Assembly (NCBI RefSeq): GCF_902153245.2
Contig: NZ_CABFWF030000012.1
Span: 374,501-438,500, forward strand
Length of the DNA: 64,000 bases
Source of the DNA: Pseudorhizobium endolithicum
Lineage (GTDB): Bacteria; Pseudomonadota; Alphaproteobacteria; Rhizobiales; Rhizobiaceae
Direction of reading: 5' to 3'
The first letter of the stretch is position 1, and the number at the start of each line of letters is the position of its first letter. Both the position numbers and the translations under genes were made by a program. This document shows, piece after piece, positions 53,568 through 62,236 of the stretch. Under the pieces are notes generated by a model. The model worked only from the letters and a program-made list of their open reading frames with translations, searched no databases and was not told where the DNA came from.

Positions 53568-54392
53568 ATGCGGCTTCTGTTTCTCGGTGACATGGTTGGC
53601 AAGAGTGGCCGGACGGCGGTGTGGGAGCGCCTGCCCGGCCTGATCTCCGACCTGCGGCTCGATTTCGTGATCGTCAACGGCGAGAACGCTGCCGGCGGCT
53701 TCGGGATCACGGAAGACATATACCTCGAAACCATCAATGCCGGCGCGGATGTGGTGACGACCGGCAACCATGTCTGGGACCAGAAGGAAGCCGTTGTCTT
53801 CGCCGATCGCCACGAGCAGTTCCTCCGCCCGGCCAACTATCCATCCGGCACGCCGGGCCGCGGATCGGGCATCTACTATGCCCGTAACGGCGCCCGGATC
53901 CTCGTCGCGAACATCATGGGCCGGGTCTTCATGCATCCCGAGCTCGACGATCCCTTCAAGAGCGCCGAAGCCATCCTCGCAGCCTGTCCGCTCAAGGAAC
54001 AGGCGGACGCGATCGTCTTCGACTTCCATGCGGAGGCGACCAGCGAAAAGCAGTGCTTCGGCCATTTCGTCGACGGGCGCGCCAGTTTCGTCGTCGGTAC
54101 GCATACCCATGTGCCGACGGCGGACTGTCAGATCCTCAACGGCGGCACCGGCTACATGTCGGATGCGGGCATGTGCGGCGACTACGACAGCTCACTCGGC
54201 ATGGACAAGGAAGAGCCGCTGAACCGCTTCATCTCGAAGATGCCCAAGGGTCGCTTCGAGGCGGCAAGCGGGCCGGCGACGATCTGCGGCGTGGGCGTGG
54301 ATATATCCGACAGTTCCGGTCTTGCCGAAAAGATCGCGCCGCTCAGGATCGGCCCGCGACTGGAAGAGACCATTCCCCCCTTCTGGAGCTGA
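53568..54392 (+). CDS. ymdB: YmdB-family metallophosphoesterase
   Basis: The 274-residue protein matches TIGR00282: MRLLFLGDMVGKSGR, FVIVNGENAAGGFGI, VVTTGNHVWDQ, IVFDFHAEATSEKQCFGHFVDGRASFVVGTHTHVPTAD and the metal-ligand set typical of calcineurin-like enzymes. B. subtilis YmdB is a phosphodiesterase affecting 2',3'- and 3',5'-cyclic nucleotides and biofilm fate. It follows the folate cyclo-ligase gene by 15 bp and is probably in one operon with it. Confidence 0.9.
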   Translation: MRLLFLGDMVGKSGRTAVWERLPGLISDLRLDFVIVNGENAAGGFGITEDIYLETINAGADVVTTGNHVWDQKEAVVFADRHEQFLRPANYPSGTPGRGSGIYYARNGARILVANIMGRVFMHPELDDPFKSAEAILAACPLKEQADAIVFDFHAEATSEKQCFGHFVDGRASFVVGTHTHVPTADCQILNGGTGYMSDAGMCGDYDSSLGMDKEEPLNRFISKMPKGRFEAASGPATICGVGVDISDSSGLAEKIAPLRIGPRLEETIPPFWS

Positions 54393-54500
54393 ACGCCGCC
54401 CTCTCCGGATGACGGAAATGTGAGCCCTACGGACCAGCAGGCGGCTGGACCGGTTTGATCCCTTGCAGCATCCTTCCCCGGTACCGGACCAGGGAGTGGC

Positions 54501-55352
54501 ATGATGCTGCGGACTTTCGCCTTCGTTCTTTTCGGTATCATCGTCTCCGGCTCCGCCGCCGCACAGGAGGCGGCCATGGCGGTCAGTCAGTGCCAGGCCA
54601 TCGCGTATTCCCTGCCGGGGGGGCAGTTCGCCAGCCTGTCCGCGACCGAGGGACTTCCCGTCATTCGCGCACAGGCCGAGCCGCAGTCCGATCTTGCCGA
54701 CAAGGAGACCGTGGAGATCACCTATGTCGGCCACTCCACCTATTTCATCGAAACGCCCGCCGGCGTCGGCATCGCCACCGACTACAGCGGCGTATACCGG
54801 CCCGTCCGCGTGCCGGACGTGGTGACGATGAACAAGGCGCATTCGACGCATTTCACGCTGGCGCCCGATGCCGGCATCGAGGAGGTCCTGCCGGGCTGGA
54901 GCGACGTGCCGGGAGAAAAGGCGCAGCACAATGTGGTGGTGGGGGACGCCTATATCCGCAACGTCACAACCGACATTCGCTCCTGGGACGGTGCCTTCGA
55001 AGAGAACGGCAACTCCATCTTCATCTTCGAGATCGCCGGCCTTTGCATCGGTCATCTCGGCCACCTCCATCATGAGCTCACCGACAGCCACTATGCCGAG
55101 ATCGGCCGGCTCGACATCCTGATGGTGCCGGTCGACGGCGGCCTGACAATGGGTGCCGACAGCATGAGCCGGGTAGCCGACAGGCTGCGCTCCTCACTGA
55201 TCCTGCCGATGCACCGGCCGAGCGCGCTCGATCGCTTTCTCGGCATGCTGGCCGGCAAGTTCGACATCCGCTATGCCAGCGAGCCGATCATCCGCGTCTC
55301 GATGCGCACGCTTCCCAAGCGTCCCACGATCCTCGTGCCGCAGGGAATGTGA
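54501..55352 (+). CDS. Exported MBL-fold protein with altered metal site
   Basis: The 283-residue protein has a signal peptide (RTFAFVLFGIIVSGSAAAQ) and the MBL fold: ITYVGHSTYFIETPAGVGIATDYSG, LCIGHLGHLHHEL, DILMVPVDGGLTMG and LILPMHRPS. The usual HxHxDH metal ligands are replaced by AHSTHF, so metal binding may differ from UlaG-type enzymes. The ATG pair at 54501/54504 follows GGGAGTGGC. Function is unknown. Confidence 0.75.
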   Translation: MMLRTFAFVLFGIIVSGSAAAQEAAMAVSQCQAIAYSLPGGQFASLSATEGLPVIRAQAEPQSDLADKETVEITYVGHSTYFIETPAGVGIATDYSGVYRPVRVPDVVTMNKAHSTHFTLAPDAGIEEVLPGWSDVPGEKAQHNVVVGDAYIRNVTTDIRSWDGAFEENGNSIFIFEIAGLCIGHLGHLHHELTDSHYAEIGRLDILMVPVDGGLTMGADSMSRVADRLRSSLILPMHRPSALDRFLGMLAGKFDIRYASEPIIRVSMRTLPKRPTILVPQGM

Positions 55353-55452
55353 GCCGCAGGCGTGTGTCCAAACTGCCGGTGGCGCTTGAACCGGCGCCTC
55401 TTCGAAACTATAACCCCCGGCATTCCATGAGATAGACGTCATCAGGGGTGCC

Positions 55453-56199
55453 ATGGCTGGCCATTCACAGTTCAAAAACATCATGCACCGCAAGGGCCGG
55501 CAGGACGCCGTGCGGTCGAAAATGTTCTCCAAGCTCGCGCGCGAAATCACCGTCGCCGCCAAGACCGGGATGCCCGACCCGGCAATGAACCCGCGCTTGC
55601 GCCTGGCGATCCAGAACGCCAAGGCGCAGTCGATGCCGAAGGACAATATCGAGCGAGCCATCAAGAAGGCCGCCGGGGGTGACGCGGAGAACTACGAGGA
55701 AGTCCGCTACGAGGGCTACGGCCCCGGCGGAACGGCCGTCATCGTCGAGGCGCTGACCGACAACCGCAATCGCACCGCGTCCAATGTCCGCTCGATCTTC
55801 ACCAAGGCCGGCGGCGCGCTGGGCGAGACCGGTTCGGTCTCCTTCTCCTTCGACCGTGTCGGGGAAATCACCTATAAGCCGGATGCCGGCGATGCCGACA
55901 AAGTGATGGAAGCTGCAATCGAGGCGGGCGCCGACGATGTGGTCACCGACGAGGAGGGCCACACCATCACCTGTGCCTTCGAAAACCTCGGAGAAGTGTC
56001 CAAGGCACTCGAGGCGAGCCTCGGCGAGGCGGAGACGGTCAAAGCCGTCTGGAAGCCGCAGAACACGGTTCCCGTCGACGAGGAAAAGGCGCAGTCGCTG
56101 ATGAAGCTGATCGACAACCTCGAAGACGACGACGACGTGCAGAACGTCTACTCGAACTTCGAGGTGTCGGAAGAAGTCATGGCCAAGCTTTCGGCCTGA
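55453..56199 (+). CDS. yebC: YebC/PmpR-family protein
   Basis: The 248-residue protein shows the family's start [20 protein letters not shown] and [79 protein letters not shown] and QNVYSNFEV near the end. YebC proteins have been described as DNA-binding regulators and, more recently, as ribosome-associated factors. It lies near ruvC, as in many bacteria. Confidence 0.95.
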   Translation: MAGHSQFKNIMHRKGRQDAVRSKMFSKLAREITVAAKTGMPDPAMNPRLRLAIQNAKAQSMPKDNIERAIKKAAGGDAENYEEVRYEGYGPGGTAVIVEALTDNRNRTASNVRSIFTKAGGALGETGSVSFSFDRVGEITYKPDAGDADKVMEAAIEAGADDVVTDEEGHTITCAFENLGEVSKALEASLGEAETVKAVWKPQNTVPVDEEKAQSLMKLIDNLEDDDDVQNVYSNFEVSEEVMAKLSA

Positions 56200-56218
56200 T
56201 CCGAATTCGGAGGAGGCG

Positions 56219-57217
56219 CTAGAGCGCCTTCTCCATCAACGGCAGGCCCGCGAAGAGTTCGACGGACCGCAGCCGTGCCTCGATGTCGTGGATCGGCATC
56301 GAGACGATCAGTTCATCCGCGCCCGTCTCCGTCAGGAAGCCCGAAAGCTTCGCCTCCAGCGTCGAAGGCGCACCCACTGCGGCGTAGCGGAGCGTGTGTT
56401 CGACGCTCATCCGCTCCATCTCCGACCAGAGGCCGTCCATCGTATCGACGGGCTTGGGGAACTTGCCGCGAACGTTGCGGCGCAGGTTGATGAACTGCTG
56501 CTGCGAGGAGGTGAAGAGGCGGGCCGCCTCCTCGTCCGTATCCGCTGCCACACCCATCACGCCGACCATCGCATAGGGCTTGTCCAGCACTTCCGACGGC
56601 TGGAAGCGTTCGCGGTAGATGGCCAGCGCGTCGAGCAGCATGTCCGGCGCAAAATGGGAGGCGAAGGCATAGGGAAGCCCAAGCGCCGCCGCCAGATGGG
56701 CGCTGTAGAGGCTGGACCCGAGCAGCCAGAGCGGGACGTTGGAATTTGCCCCCGGGATCGCCAGGATGGGCTGATCCTCCGTCGGGATGCCGAGCAGCCG
56801 CTGCAGTTCGACGATATCGTGCGGGAAGTTCTCGGCACCGGCCTCCAGGTTTCGGCGAAGCGCACGGGCGGTCCGCATGTCGGTGCCGGGGGCGCGGCCC
56901 AATCCGAGATCGACACGGCCGGGGAAGAGGGCAGCGAGCGTTCCGAACTGCTCGGCGATCACCAGCGGCGAATGATTGGGCAGCATGATCCCACCGGAAC
57001 CGATGCGGATGCGCGTCGTGGCGGCGCCGATATGGCCGATGACGACGGAGGTCGCGGCGCTGGCGATACCGGGCATGCCGTGATGCTCGGCCAGCCAGAT
57101 GCGCTTGTAGCCGGCATCTTCGGCCGCGATCGCAATCCGGCGCGACTGGTCCAGCGCATCGCGCACCTCCAGCCCATCGGGTACGGGGGAAAGATCGAGA
57201 ATGGAGAAGGGAATCAT
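56219..57217 (-). CDS. LLM-class flavin-dependent oxidoreductase
   Basis: This 332-residue protein belongs to the luciferase-like monooxygenase family: [82 protein letters not shown] and [26 protein letters not shown]. It resembles the MsnO8-type enzymes that use FMN. The substrate is unknown. AGGACC precedes the ATG at 57217. The stop codon is inside a small inverted repeat (56214-56229). Confidence 0.88.
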   Translation of the reverse strand: MIPFSILDLSPVPDGLEVRDALDQSRRIAIAAEDAGYKRIWLAEHHGMPGIASAATSVVIGHIGAATTRIRIGSGGIMLPNHSPLVIAEQFGTLAALFPGRVDLGLGRAPGTDMRTARALRRNLEAGAENFPHDIVELQRLLGIPTEDQPILAIPGANSNVPLWLLGSSLYSAHLAAALGLPYAFASHFAPDMLLDALAIYRERFQPSEVLDKPYAMVGVMGVAADTDEEAARLFTSSQQQFINLRRNVRGKFPKPVDTMDGLWSEMERMSVEHTLRYAAVGAPSTLEAKLSGFLTETGADELIVSMPIHDIEARLRSVELFAGLPLMEKAL

Positions 57218-57318
57218 ATGAGGTCCTGTAGAGTATCGGCGGATCGTGCAATGCATGTAGGCATTCGATCCGCCAATACGAGACCCGATCCGTCACGGCT
57301 TCCGCCGAGACGAACTCC

Positions 57319-58338
57319 TTACGACTTCACCAGCCGCAGATGCCCCCGGCTGCCGGGGGAGGGGGAGGGGGGGAGCGGCGGGTAGAGCGTCCGCACAGGC
57401 GTGAACCGGCCGGCCTGGCGAGCGATTTCGGCGGCCGCGCGATCGATTGCATCCAGGTGGAACTGCGGCGGATGTGAGGTTTCCGCTTCTGCCGTTTCCG
57501 GCTTCTTCGACAGGGCGGCCAGGTCGGTGCGGGTCGAGGCAAGGCTCGCTTCCAGACCTTCGGCACTTTCGCCGAGCGCGCCAACCTGGCTATCCACCGC
57601 TTCCAGATAAAGGTTCAGCGCATCGAATTCCCGGTCCAGTTCCTCCATCTTCCGTGCTCCGGACCCGGCGGCGCCGAGCGCCTGGTCGGCCGCCTCCGCG
57701 ATCGCCACGGCGGTCGCGCCGACCTTCTGGGTCATGGCATGCAGGCCCTTGGCCATATCGAGCGTGGTTGCTCCGGAGGGGCCGGCATGCGCGGCATCGA
57801 CACCGGTATTGAGGGCGAGGAACGACGCCTCCCGCAGCACGGAGTGCAGGTCCTCGGCGAGCATCTTCAGGTTTTCCAGTGAACGGCAGGCCTGCCGCGC
57901 CTCGCGGGCGGCCTCGCCCGCAGCCTGACGGGGCCGGCCGAGATCCAGGCGCGCATTGTGGACGATGGTGGAGATATGCCCGCAGCGGGCGGACTGGTTG
58001 CGGCTATTGCCCGCAGCGCTCCCAAGCGCCGCGACCGCTGCCGATACCGTTGCCGACCGGCGGGCACCCTCTTCCCCGGAGCGGCGAAGGCTGTCGCCGA
58101 GTTCAGCCGCCTCGGAGCGGAGTTCCCGCGTGCGGCTGATGATCTCGTCGATGCTGCGGGCGACGGTGTCAAGGCCGCGGTTGAAATCCTTGCGCATCCC
58201 TTCGAAGGGGCGCGGGAACGGCACATCGATGTTCTGATAGATGTCGCCGGAGGCTAGTCTGCGAAGGCTGCCGTCAAGGGCATCCGCCACCGCGCGAAGT
58301 TCCAGCAGTTCGCTCTCGAGACGATCTCGATCCCGCAT
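57319..58338 (-). CDS. Soluble MCP-like signalling protein with degenerate tip
   Basis: The 339-residue protein has no signal peptide or membrane span. It is mostly coiled coil, with a HAMP-like start (ADALDGSLRRLASGDIYQNIDVPFPRPFEGMRKDFN) and a methyl-accepting chemotaxis core (SIDEIISRTRELRSEAAELGDSLRRS ... REASFLALNTGVDAAHAGPSG). The highly conserved hairpin tip is shortened and altered, which casts doubt on CheA/CheW binding. A GAGGAGG ribosome-binding site 5 nt before ATG 58338 decides that start over 58368. A CtrA box lies about 110 bp upstream. Confidence 0.72.
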   Translation of the reverse strand: MRDRDRLESELLELRAVADALDGSLRRLASGDIYQNIDVPFPRPFEGMRKDFNRGLDTVARSIDEIISRTRELRSEAAELGDSLRRSGEEGARRSATVSAAVAALGSAAGNSRNQSARCGHISTIVHNARLDLGRPRQAAGEAAREARQACRSLENLKMLAEDLHSVLREASFLALNTGVDAAHAGPSGATTLDMAKGLHAMTQKVGATAVAIAEAADQALGAAGSGARKMEELDREFDALNLYLEAVDSQVGALGESAEGLEASLASTRTDLAALSKKPETAEAETSHPPQFHLDAIDRAAAEIARQAGRFTPVRTLYPPLPPSPSPGSRGHLRLVKS

Positions 58339-58446
58339 GTCGGCCTCCTCATGATTCCGTATGCGCATGTTCTGGCGACCTAATTCACCAGGCGGAAGAG
58401 TGTTGCACAGCGACGCGGGCTTTTACACGGGACTCGGCCGGCAGCG

Positions 58447-58461
58447 TTAACAGCGAATTAA
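58447..58461. promoter_or_regulatory. CtrA-binding box between the MCP-like gene and ruvC
   Basis: TTAA (58447-58450), seven bases, TTAA (58458-58461), followed by CC, is a perfect consensus match. It lies 109 bp upstream of the MCP-like gene and 79 bp upstream of ruvC, on the divergent promoter. Confidence 0.55.
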
Positions 58462-58539
58462 CCGCATCCGGAAGATTTGTTTTTGTTTTGTTCACATCCC
58501 GCATGACAGGACCGAGACCAAGGCTTTAGAGTGGCCTGC

Positions 58540-59052
58540 ATGACTGACACGATTCGCATCATCGGCATCGACCCCGGCCTGCGCCGCACGGGATGGGGTA
58601 TCATCGAGACGCTGGGCAACAGCCTGCGCTTCGTGGCTTCCGGCACCGTCACCTCGGACGGCGACATGGATCTCGCCTCCCGGCTCTGCCAGCTACATGA
58701 CGGCCTCGCCGAGGTGGTGCACGCCTACCGACCGGACGAAGCGGCCGTGGAGCAGACCTTCGTCAACAAGGATGCGGTGGCAACGCTGAAGCTCGGCCAG
58801 GCGCGCGGCGTGGTGATGCTGGTGCCGGCGAGAGCGGGATTGCGAGTCTCCGAATATGCGCCGAACGCCGTCAAGAAAGCCGTCATCGGCGTAGGGCACG
58901 GCGAAAAGCAGCAGATCCACATGATGCTGAAGATCCTGATGCCGAAGGCGACCTTCATCGGCAACGACGCCGCCGACGCGCTCGCCATCGCAATCTGCCA
59001 TGCCCATAACCGCGGCGGCGAGAGGATGCGGAAGGTGCTGGCTTCGGCCTAG
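58540..59052 (+). CDS. ruvC: Holliday-junction endonuclease RuvC
   Basis: The 170-residue resolvase shows the catalytic acids in [39 protein letters not shown] and the C-terminal [16 protein letters not shown]. It cuts Holliday junctions bound by RuvAB. The ATG at 58540 is chosen; GTG 58531 is a possible earlier start. In relatives ruvA follows directly, but here a toxin-antitoxin module intervenes. Confidence 0.95.
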   Translation: MTDTIRIIGIDPGLRRTGWGIIETLGNSLRFVASGTVTSDGDMDLASRLCQLHDGLAEVVHAYRPDEAAVEQTFVNKDAVATLKLGQARGVVMLVPARAGLRVSEYAPNAVKKAVIGVGHGEKQQIHMMLKILMPKATFIGNDAADALAIAICHAHNRGGERMRKVLASA

Positions 59053-59134
59053 AATGCTGCCGGCCCAAGAAAACTCGCAGATTCATGTCGCGGTTGGGAA
59101 GCTCCGCAAGACATCCGGTGGCGCCTGCTTGTTC

Positions 59135-59163
59135 TTGACTTGTTCCGACGGTCGGAATAGGTA
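59135..59163 (+). promoter_or_regulatory. Promoter and palindromic operator of vapBC-1
   Basis: TTGACT (59135-59140) and a TAGGTA-like -10 (59158-59163) are 17 bp apart. Between them lies the perfect palindrome TTCCGAC-G-GTCGGAA (59143-59157), where an antitoxin or TA complex could bind. Confidence 0.6.
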
Positions 59164-59184
59164 TTACCAAACCGGAGCACAATC

Positions 59185-59435
59185 ATGCGCGTCACGTCCA
59201 AGGGCAGGTCACCATACCGCGGGATCTGCGGGAACTGGTCGGCATCGAGCCCAATTCCGAAGTGGTCTTCACCGTGGAGAACGGCAAGCTGACTGTCGCG
59301 CCGAAGAATGATCCGCTGCACGAGCAGGAGCGGCAGCGGCTGGAGGGGTTCATGGCGAGGTTGCGGCGCATCGAGGGGACCGGGGACCCGTCCATCGACG
59401 CGGATGTCCTGATGGGCATGACCCGAGATCGCTGA
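59185..59435 (+). pseudogene. vapB: AbrB/MazE-type antitoxin gene broken by a 1-base deletion
   Basis: From ATG 59185 (GGAG upstream) the frame reads MRVTSKG, then diverts at about 59205. Inserting one C restores the canonical start QVTIPRDLRELVGIEPNSEV followed by VFTVENGKLTVAPKNDPLHEQERQRLEGFMARLRRIEG and DADVLMGMTRDR, 83 residues, an AbrB-fold VapB antitoxin. No alternative ATG, GTG or TTG exists in the downstream frame before the core, so the protein cannot be made without recoding. It ends one base before the toxin ATG. It may be a true null allele or a sequence error. Confidence 0.8.
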
Positions 59436-59436
59436 T

Positions 59437-59850
59437 ATGGCCGTCCTGGTCGATACCAATGTCCTCGTCGATATCGCCGTGCGCGATCCTGTCTGGCTCG
59501 AGTGGTCCCGTCGCGCGCTCGCAAGGCTCGCCGGGCGAGTGCCGCTGGCGATCAACCCGGTCATCTATGCGGAGTTTTCGGTACGCTATCGCGATATGAG
59601 CGAGGTCGAGACGCTGTTGCTCCCGGAAGATTTCCGGCGTGAAGGCCTTCCGTGGGCTGCCGCCTTCGCGGCCGGTGCTGCTTTTGGCCTGTACCGGAAG
59701 GCTGGCGGTGCGCGCGAGCGTGTGCTGCCAGACTTGCTCATCGGGGCGCATGCCCTGGTCCGCGGCTATTCGATCCTGACGCGCGATCCGCAAGGCTACC
59801 GCCGCTACTTCCCTGAAGTTCCCCTCATTACACCTGAAACCCATCCTTGA
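59437..59850 (+). CDS. vapC: PIN-domain toxin VapC, module 1
   Basis: The 137-residue protein has the four PIN acidic residues: Asp6 (VDTNVLVDI), Glu46 (VIYAEFSVR), Asp99 (LPDLLIGAHAL) and Asp117 (ILTRDPQGYRRYFP). VapC toxins are Mg2+-dependent RNases that cleave initiator tRNA or rRNA. The ORF is intact although the antitoxin gene just upstream is frameshifted. ruvA begins 12 bp downstream, so the toxin lies inside the ruv operon. Confidence 0.85.
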   Translation: MAVLVDTNVLVDIAVRDPVWLEWSRRALARLAGRVPLAINPVIYAEFSVRYRDMSEVETLLLPEDFRREGLPWAAAFAAGAAFGLYRKAGGARERVLPDLLIGAHALVRGYSILTRDPQGYRRYFPEVPLITPETHP

Positions 59851-59862
59851 CGGACCTCATCC

Positions 59863-60480
59863 ATGATCGGCAAGCTCAAAGGCACCATCGAAGAGATCGG
59901 CGACGATCACCTTCTCGTGGATGTGCACGGCGTGTGCTACGAAGCCTTCTGCTCGTCCCGTACCCTTTCGAGGGTGGGTGCGGTGGGCGAGGCGGTGGTG
60001 CTGTTCATCGAGACCTATGTCCGCGAAGACCAGTTGAAGCTGTTCGGCTTCCTGTCGGCGCTGGAGCGGGAGTGGTTCAATCTCCTGCAGAGCGTTCAGG
60101 GCGTGGGGGCAAAGGTGGCTCTTGCGGTGCTGTCGACCCTGACGCCGTCGGAACTCGCCAATGCCATCGCGCTGCAGGACAAGACGGCCGTCTCGCGAGC
60201 GCCGGGGGTGGGGCCGAAGGTCGCGGCCCGGATCGTGACGGAGTTGAAGAACAAGGCGCCGGCCTTCGCCGGGGAGGCATCGGCCAATATCGGTCTGAAG
60301 CAGGAACTTGGGGAGGGTGTCGCATCGGCGCCGGTGGCCGATGCGGTCTCGGCGCTCACCAATCTCGGCTATTCGCGGGATCAGGCGGCCAATGCGGTCG
60401 CGGCCGCCTTGAAAGCCGCCGGGGAAGGGGCCGACAGCGCCAAACTGATCCGGCTCGGGCTGAAGGAACTGGCGCGGTGA
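59863..60480 (+). CDS. ruvA: Holliday-junction branch-migration protein RuvA
   Basis: The 205-residue DNA-binding subunit has an OB-fold ([26 protein letters not shown]), two helix-hairpin-helix motifs ([18 protein letters not shown] and [20 protein letters not shown]) and the C-terminal RuvB-binding domain ([26 protein letters not shown]). It tetramerises on junctions and loads RuvB. It is flanked by one vapBC module on each side. Confidence 0.96.
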   Translation: MIGKLKGTIEEIGDDHLLVDVHGVCYEAFCSSRTLSRVGAVGEAVVLFIETYVREDQLKLFGFLSALEREWFNLLQSVQGVGAKVALAVLSTLTPSELANAIALQDKTAVSRAPGVGPKVAARIVTELKNKAPAFAGEASANIGLKQELGEGVASAPVADAVSALTNLGYSRDQAANAVAAALKAAGEGADSAKLIRLGLKELAR

Positions 60481-60528
60481 TCCTTCGTTGCCGAAGGATC
60501 TATTCCTTACTATTGTCTGAAGTAAGGA
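60479..60528. promoter_or_regulatory. Two linked inverted repeats upstream of vapBC-2
   Basis: GATCCTTCG / CGAAGGATC (60479-60487 and 60492-60500) overlaps the ruvA stop codon. TCCTTACT / AGTAAGGA (60504-60511 and 60521-60528) follows. Both are perfect and end in GGATC-like bases, 14 bp before the antitoxin ATG. They look like a TA operator; the first could also attenuate ruvA read-through. Confidence 0.55.
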
Positions 60529-60541
60529 TCGGAGGCCCCCT

Positions 60542-60877
60542 ATGGGTTATATAGCGAAATTGACATCTAAAGGACAGACGACCATCCCGATCGAGGTCAG
60601 ACGGCATCTTGATCTTCAGCCTGGAGATCAGATGGACTTCTCGATCGAGAACGGGGAGGTCAAGCTTCGAGCGAAGACGAGAAGCATCATGGAATTTGCC
60701 GGGATTCTGGGGCGCCCACGGAGCGGTAGAGGTCTGACAGTCGAGGGAATGGACGACGCGGTGGCGGAAGCCCTGGCTGCGGACGATCGGAGAATTGTGC
60801 GTGATTGGCATCGACACCAACGTGCTGCTGAGATTTCTGATGAAGGACGATCCGAAGCAGCACGCAAGCGCCGCTGA
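60542..60877 (+). CDS. vapB: AbrB/MazE-type antitoxin VapB, module 2
   Basis: The 111-residue protein has an N-terminal AbrB DNA-binding fold (IAKLTSKGQTTIPIEVRRHLDLQPGDQMDFSIENGEVKL) and a toxin-binding tail. GGAGG precedes the ATG. Its end overlaps the toxin gene by 77 bp in another frame. The two overlapping inverted repeats upstream suggest autoregulation. Confidence 0.82.
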   Translation: MGYIAKLTSKGQTTIPIEVRRHLDLQPGDQMDFSIENGEVKLRAKTRSIMEFAGILGRPRSGRGLTVEGMDDAVAEALAADDRRIVRDWHRHQRAAEISDEGRSEAARKRR

Positions 60878-61199
60878 ATTCTTTCGCGCCAGATCATCGG
60901 AAAGTCCCGCCTACATCTCGCTCTTCGTATTTGCGGAGGCTTGTTGGGTCATGAGCCGGAGTTATGGCTTCAAGAACCAGCAGATCGCTACGGTTTTTCT
61001 CGGCCTGTTGGACAGCCGCGAGGTCGTCTTTGAGGATCCCGCGTTGATGAGAGAAGTGTTTTCCGCTGCCGGGCTCACGAGTTTCGACGTCGCGGACTAT
61101 CTCGTCGCCGAATACGCAAAACGCGCCGGCTGTCTGGCAACGGTGACTTTCGACATCAAGGCCGCCCGTACAGTCCCCGGAATGGAACTTTTGACATGA
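60801..61199 (+). CDS. vapC: PIN-domain toxin VapC, module 2
   Basis: The 132-residue toxin starts at GTG 60801 with GGAGA upstream; TTG 60795 is also possible. It shows Asp5 ([11 protein letters not shown]), Glu46 ([10 protein letters not shown]), an Asp in [12 protein letters not shown] and Asp118 ([10 protein letters not shown]). It differs clearly from module 1, so the two modules are not a duplication. Its TGA overlaps the ruvB ATG by 3 bases, so ruvB translation is coupled to it. Confidence 0.87.
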   Translation: MIGIDTNVLLRFLMKDDPKQHASAAEFFRARSSESPAYISLFVFAEACWVMSRSYGFKNQQIATVFLGLLDSREVVFEDPALMREVFSAAGLTSFDVADYLVAEYAKRAGCLATVTFDIKAARTVPGMELLT

Positions 61200-62236
61200 G
61201 TGATGCCGCCCGCCTGATTTCACCGGAAAAACGGGGCGAGGACCTCGACACGACGCTGCGCCCGCAGTCGCTGGACGAGTTCACCGGCCAGGCGGAGGCC
61301 CGCGCCAACCTGAAGGTCTTCATCGAGGCCGCGAAGAACCGCGGCGAGGCGCTGGATCACGTCCTGTTCGTCGGGCCGCCGGGGCTGGGCAAGACGACGC
61401 TGGCGCAGATCATGGCGAAGGAGCTCGGCGTCAACTTCCGCTCCACCTCCGGGCCGGTCATCGCCAAGGCCGGCGATCTTGCGGCGCTGCTCACCAATCT
61501 GGAAGAGCGGGACGTGCTCTTCATCGACGAGATCCACCGGCTCAACCCGGCGGTGGAAGAAATCCTCTATCCGGCCATGGAGGATTTCCAGCTCGACCTC
61601 ATCATCGGGGAGGGGCCGGCGGCGCGTTCCGTGAAGATCGACCTGTCGAAGTTCACTCTCGTGGCCGCCACCACGCGGCTTGGCCTTCTCACCACGCCGC
61701 TGCGCGACCGTTTCGGCATTCCGGTCCGGCTCGCCTTCTACACGGTCGAGGAACTGGAACTGATCGTGCGCCGCGGGGCGCGCCTGATGAACCTGCCGAT
61801 GACCGATGACGGCGCGCGCGAGATCGCCCGCCGTGCCCGCGGGACGCCGCGCATTGCCGGCCGCCTGCTCAGGCGCGTGCGCGATTTTGCCGAGGTGGCG
61901 CGGGCGGAAGCCGTGACGCGCGAGATCGCCGACGAGGCGCTGACCCGCCTCCTGGTCGACAATCGCGGCCTCGACCAGCTCGACAATCGCTATCTCACTA
62001 TGATCGCCATGAACTTCGGTGGCGGCCCGGTTGGCATCGAGACGATTGCCGCAGGGCTTTCCGAACCGCGCGATGCGATCGAGGACATCATCGAGCCCTA
62101 CATGATCCAGCAGGGTTTCATCCAGCGGACGCCGCGCGGCCGCGTTCTGACGGCGACCGCCTGGAAGCACCTCGGCCTGCAGCCGCCGAAGGACCTCGAA
62201 GCGGCACAGTTCCGGATCCAGTTTGACGATGAGTAA
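61196..62236 (+). CDS. ruvB: Holliday-junction branch-migration ATPase RuvB
   Basis: The 346-residue AAA+ motor shows [12 protein letters not shown], Walker [14 protein letters not shown], Walker [11 protein letters not shown], sensor [22 protein letters not shown] and the arginine finger region [18 protein letters not shown], with a C-terminal winged helix ([17 protein letters not shown]). It drives branch migration with RuvA. The ATG overlaps the upstream vapC stop codon. The 3' end overlaps the Nudix gene by 8 bp. Confidence 0.97.
   Translation: MSDAARLISPEKRGEDLDTTLRPQSLDEFTGQAEARANLKVFIEAAKNRGEALDHVLFVGPPGLGKTTLAQIMAKELGVNFRSTSGPVIAKAGDLAALLTNLEERDVLFIDEIHRLNPAVEEILYPAMEDFQLDLIIGEGPAARSVKIDLSKFTLVAATTRLGLLTTPLRDRFGIPVRLAFYTVEELELIVRRGARLMNLPMTDDGAREIARRARGTPRIAGRLLRRVRDFAEVARAEAVTREIADEALTRLLVDNRGLDQLDNRYLTMIAMNFGGGPVGIETIAAGLSEPRDAIEDIIEPYMIQQGFIQRTPRGRVLTATAWKHLGLQPPKDLEAAQFRIQFDDE

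Noticed and set aside
59139..59435. Alternative in-frame start that would rescue the vapB-1 antitoxin
   Set aside because: The correct frame upstream of the deletion has no ATG, GTG or TTG before a stop at 59136.
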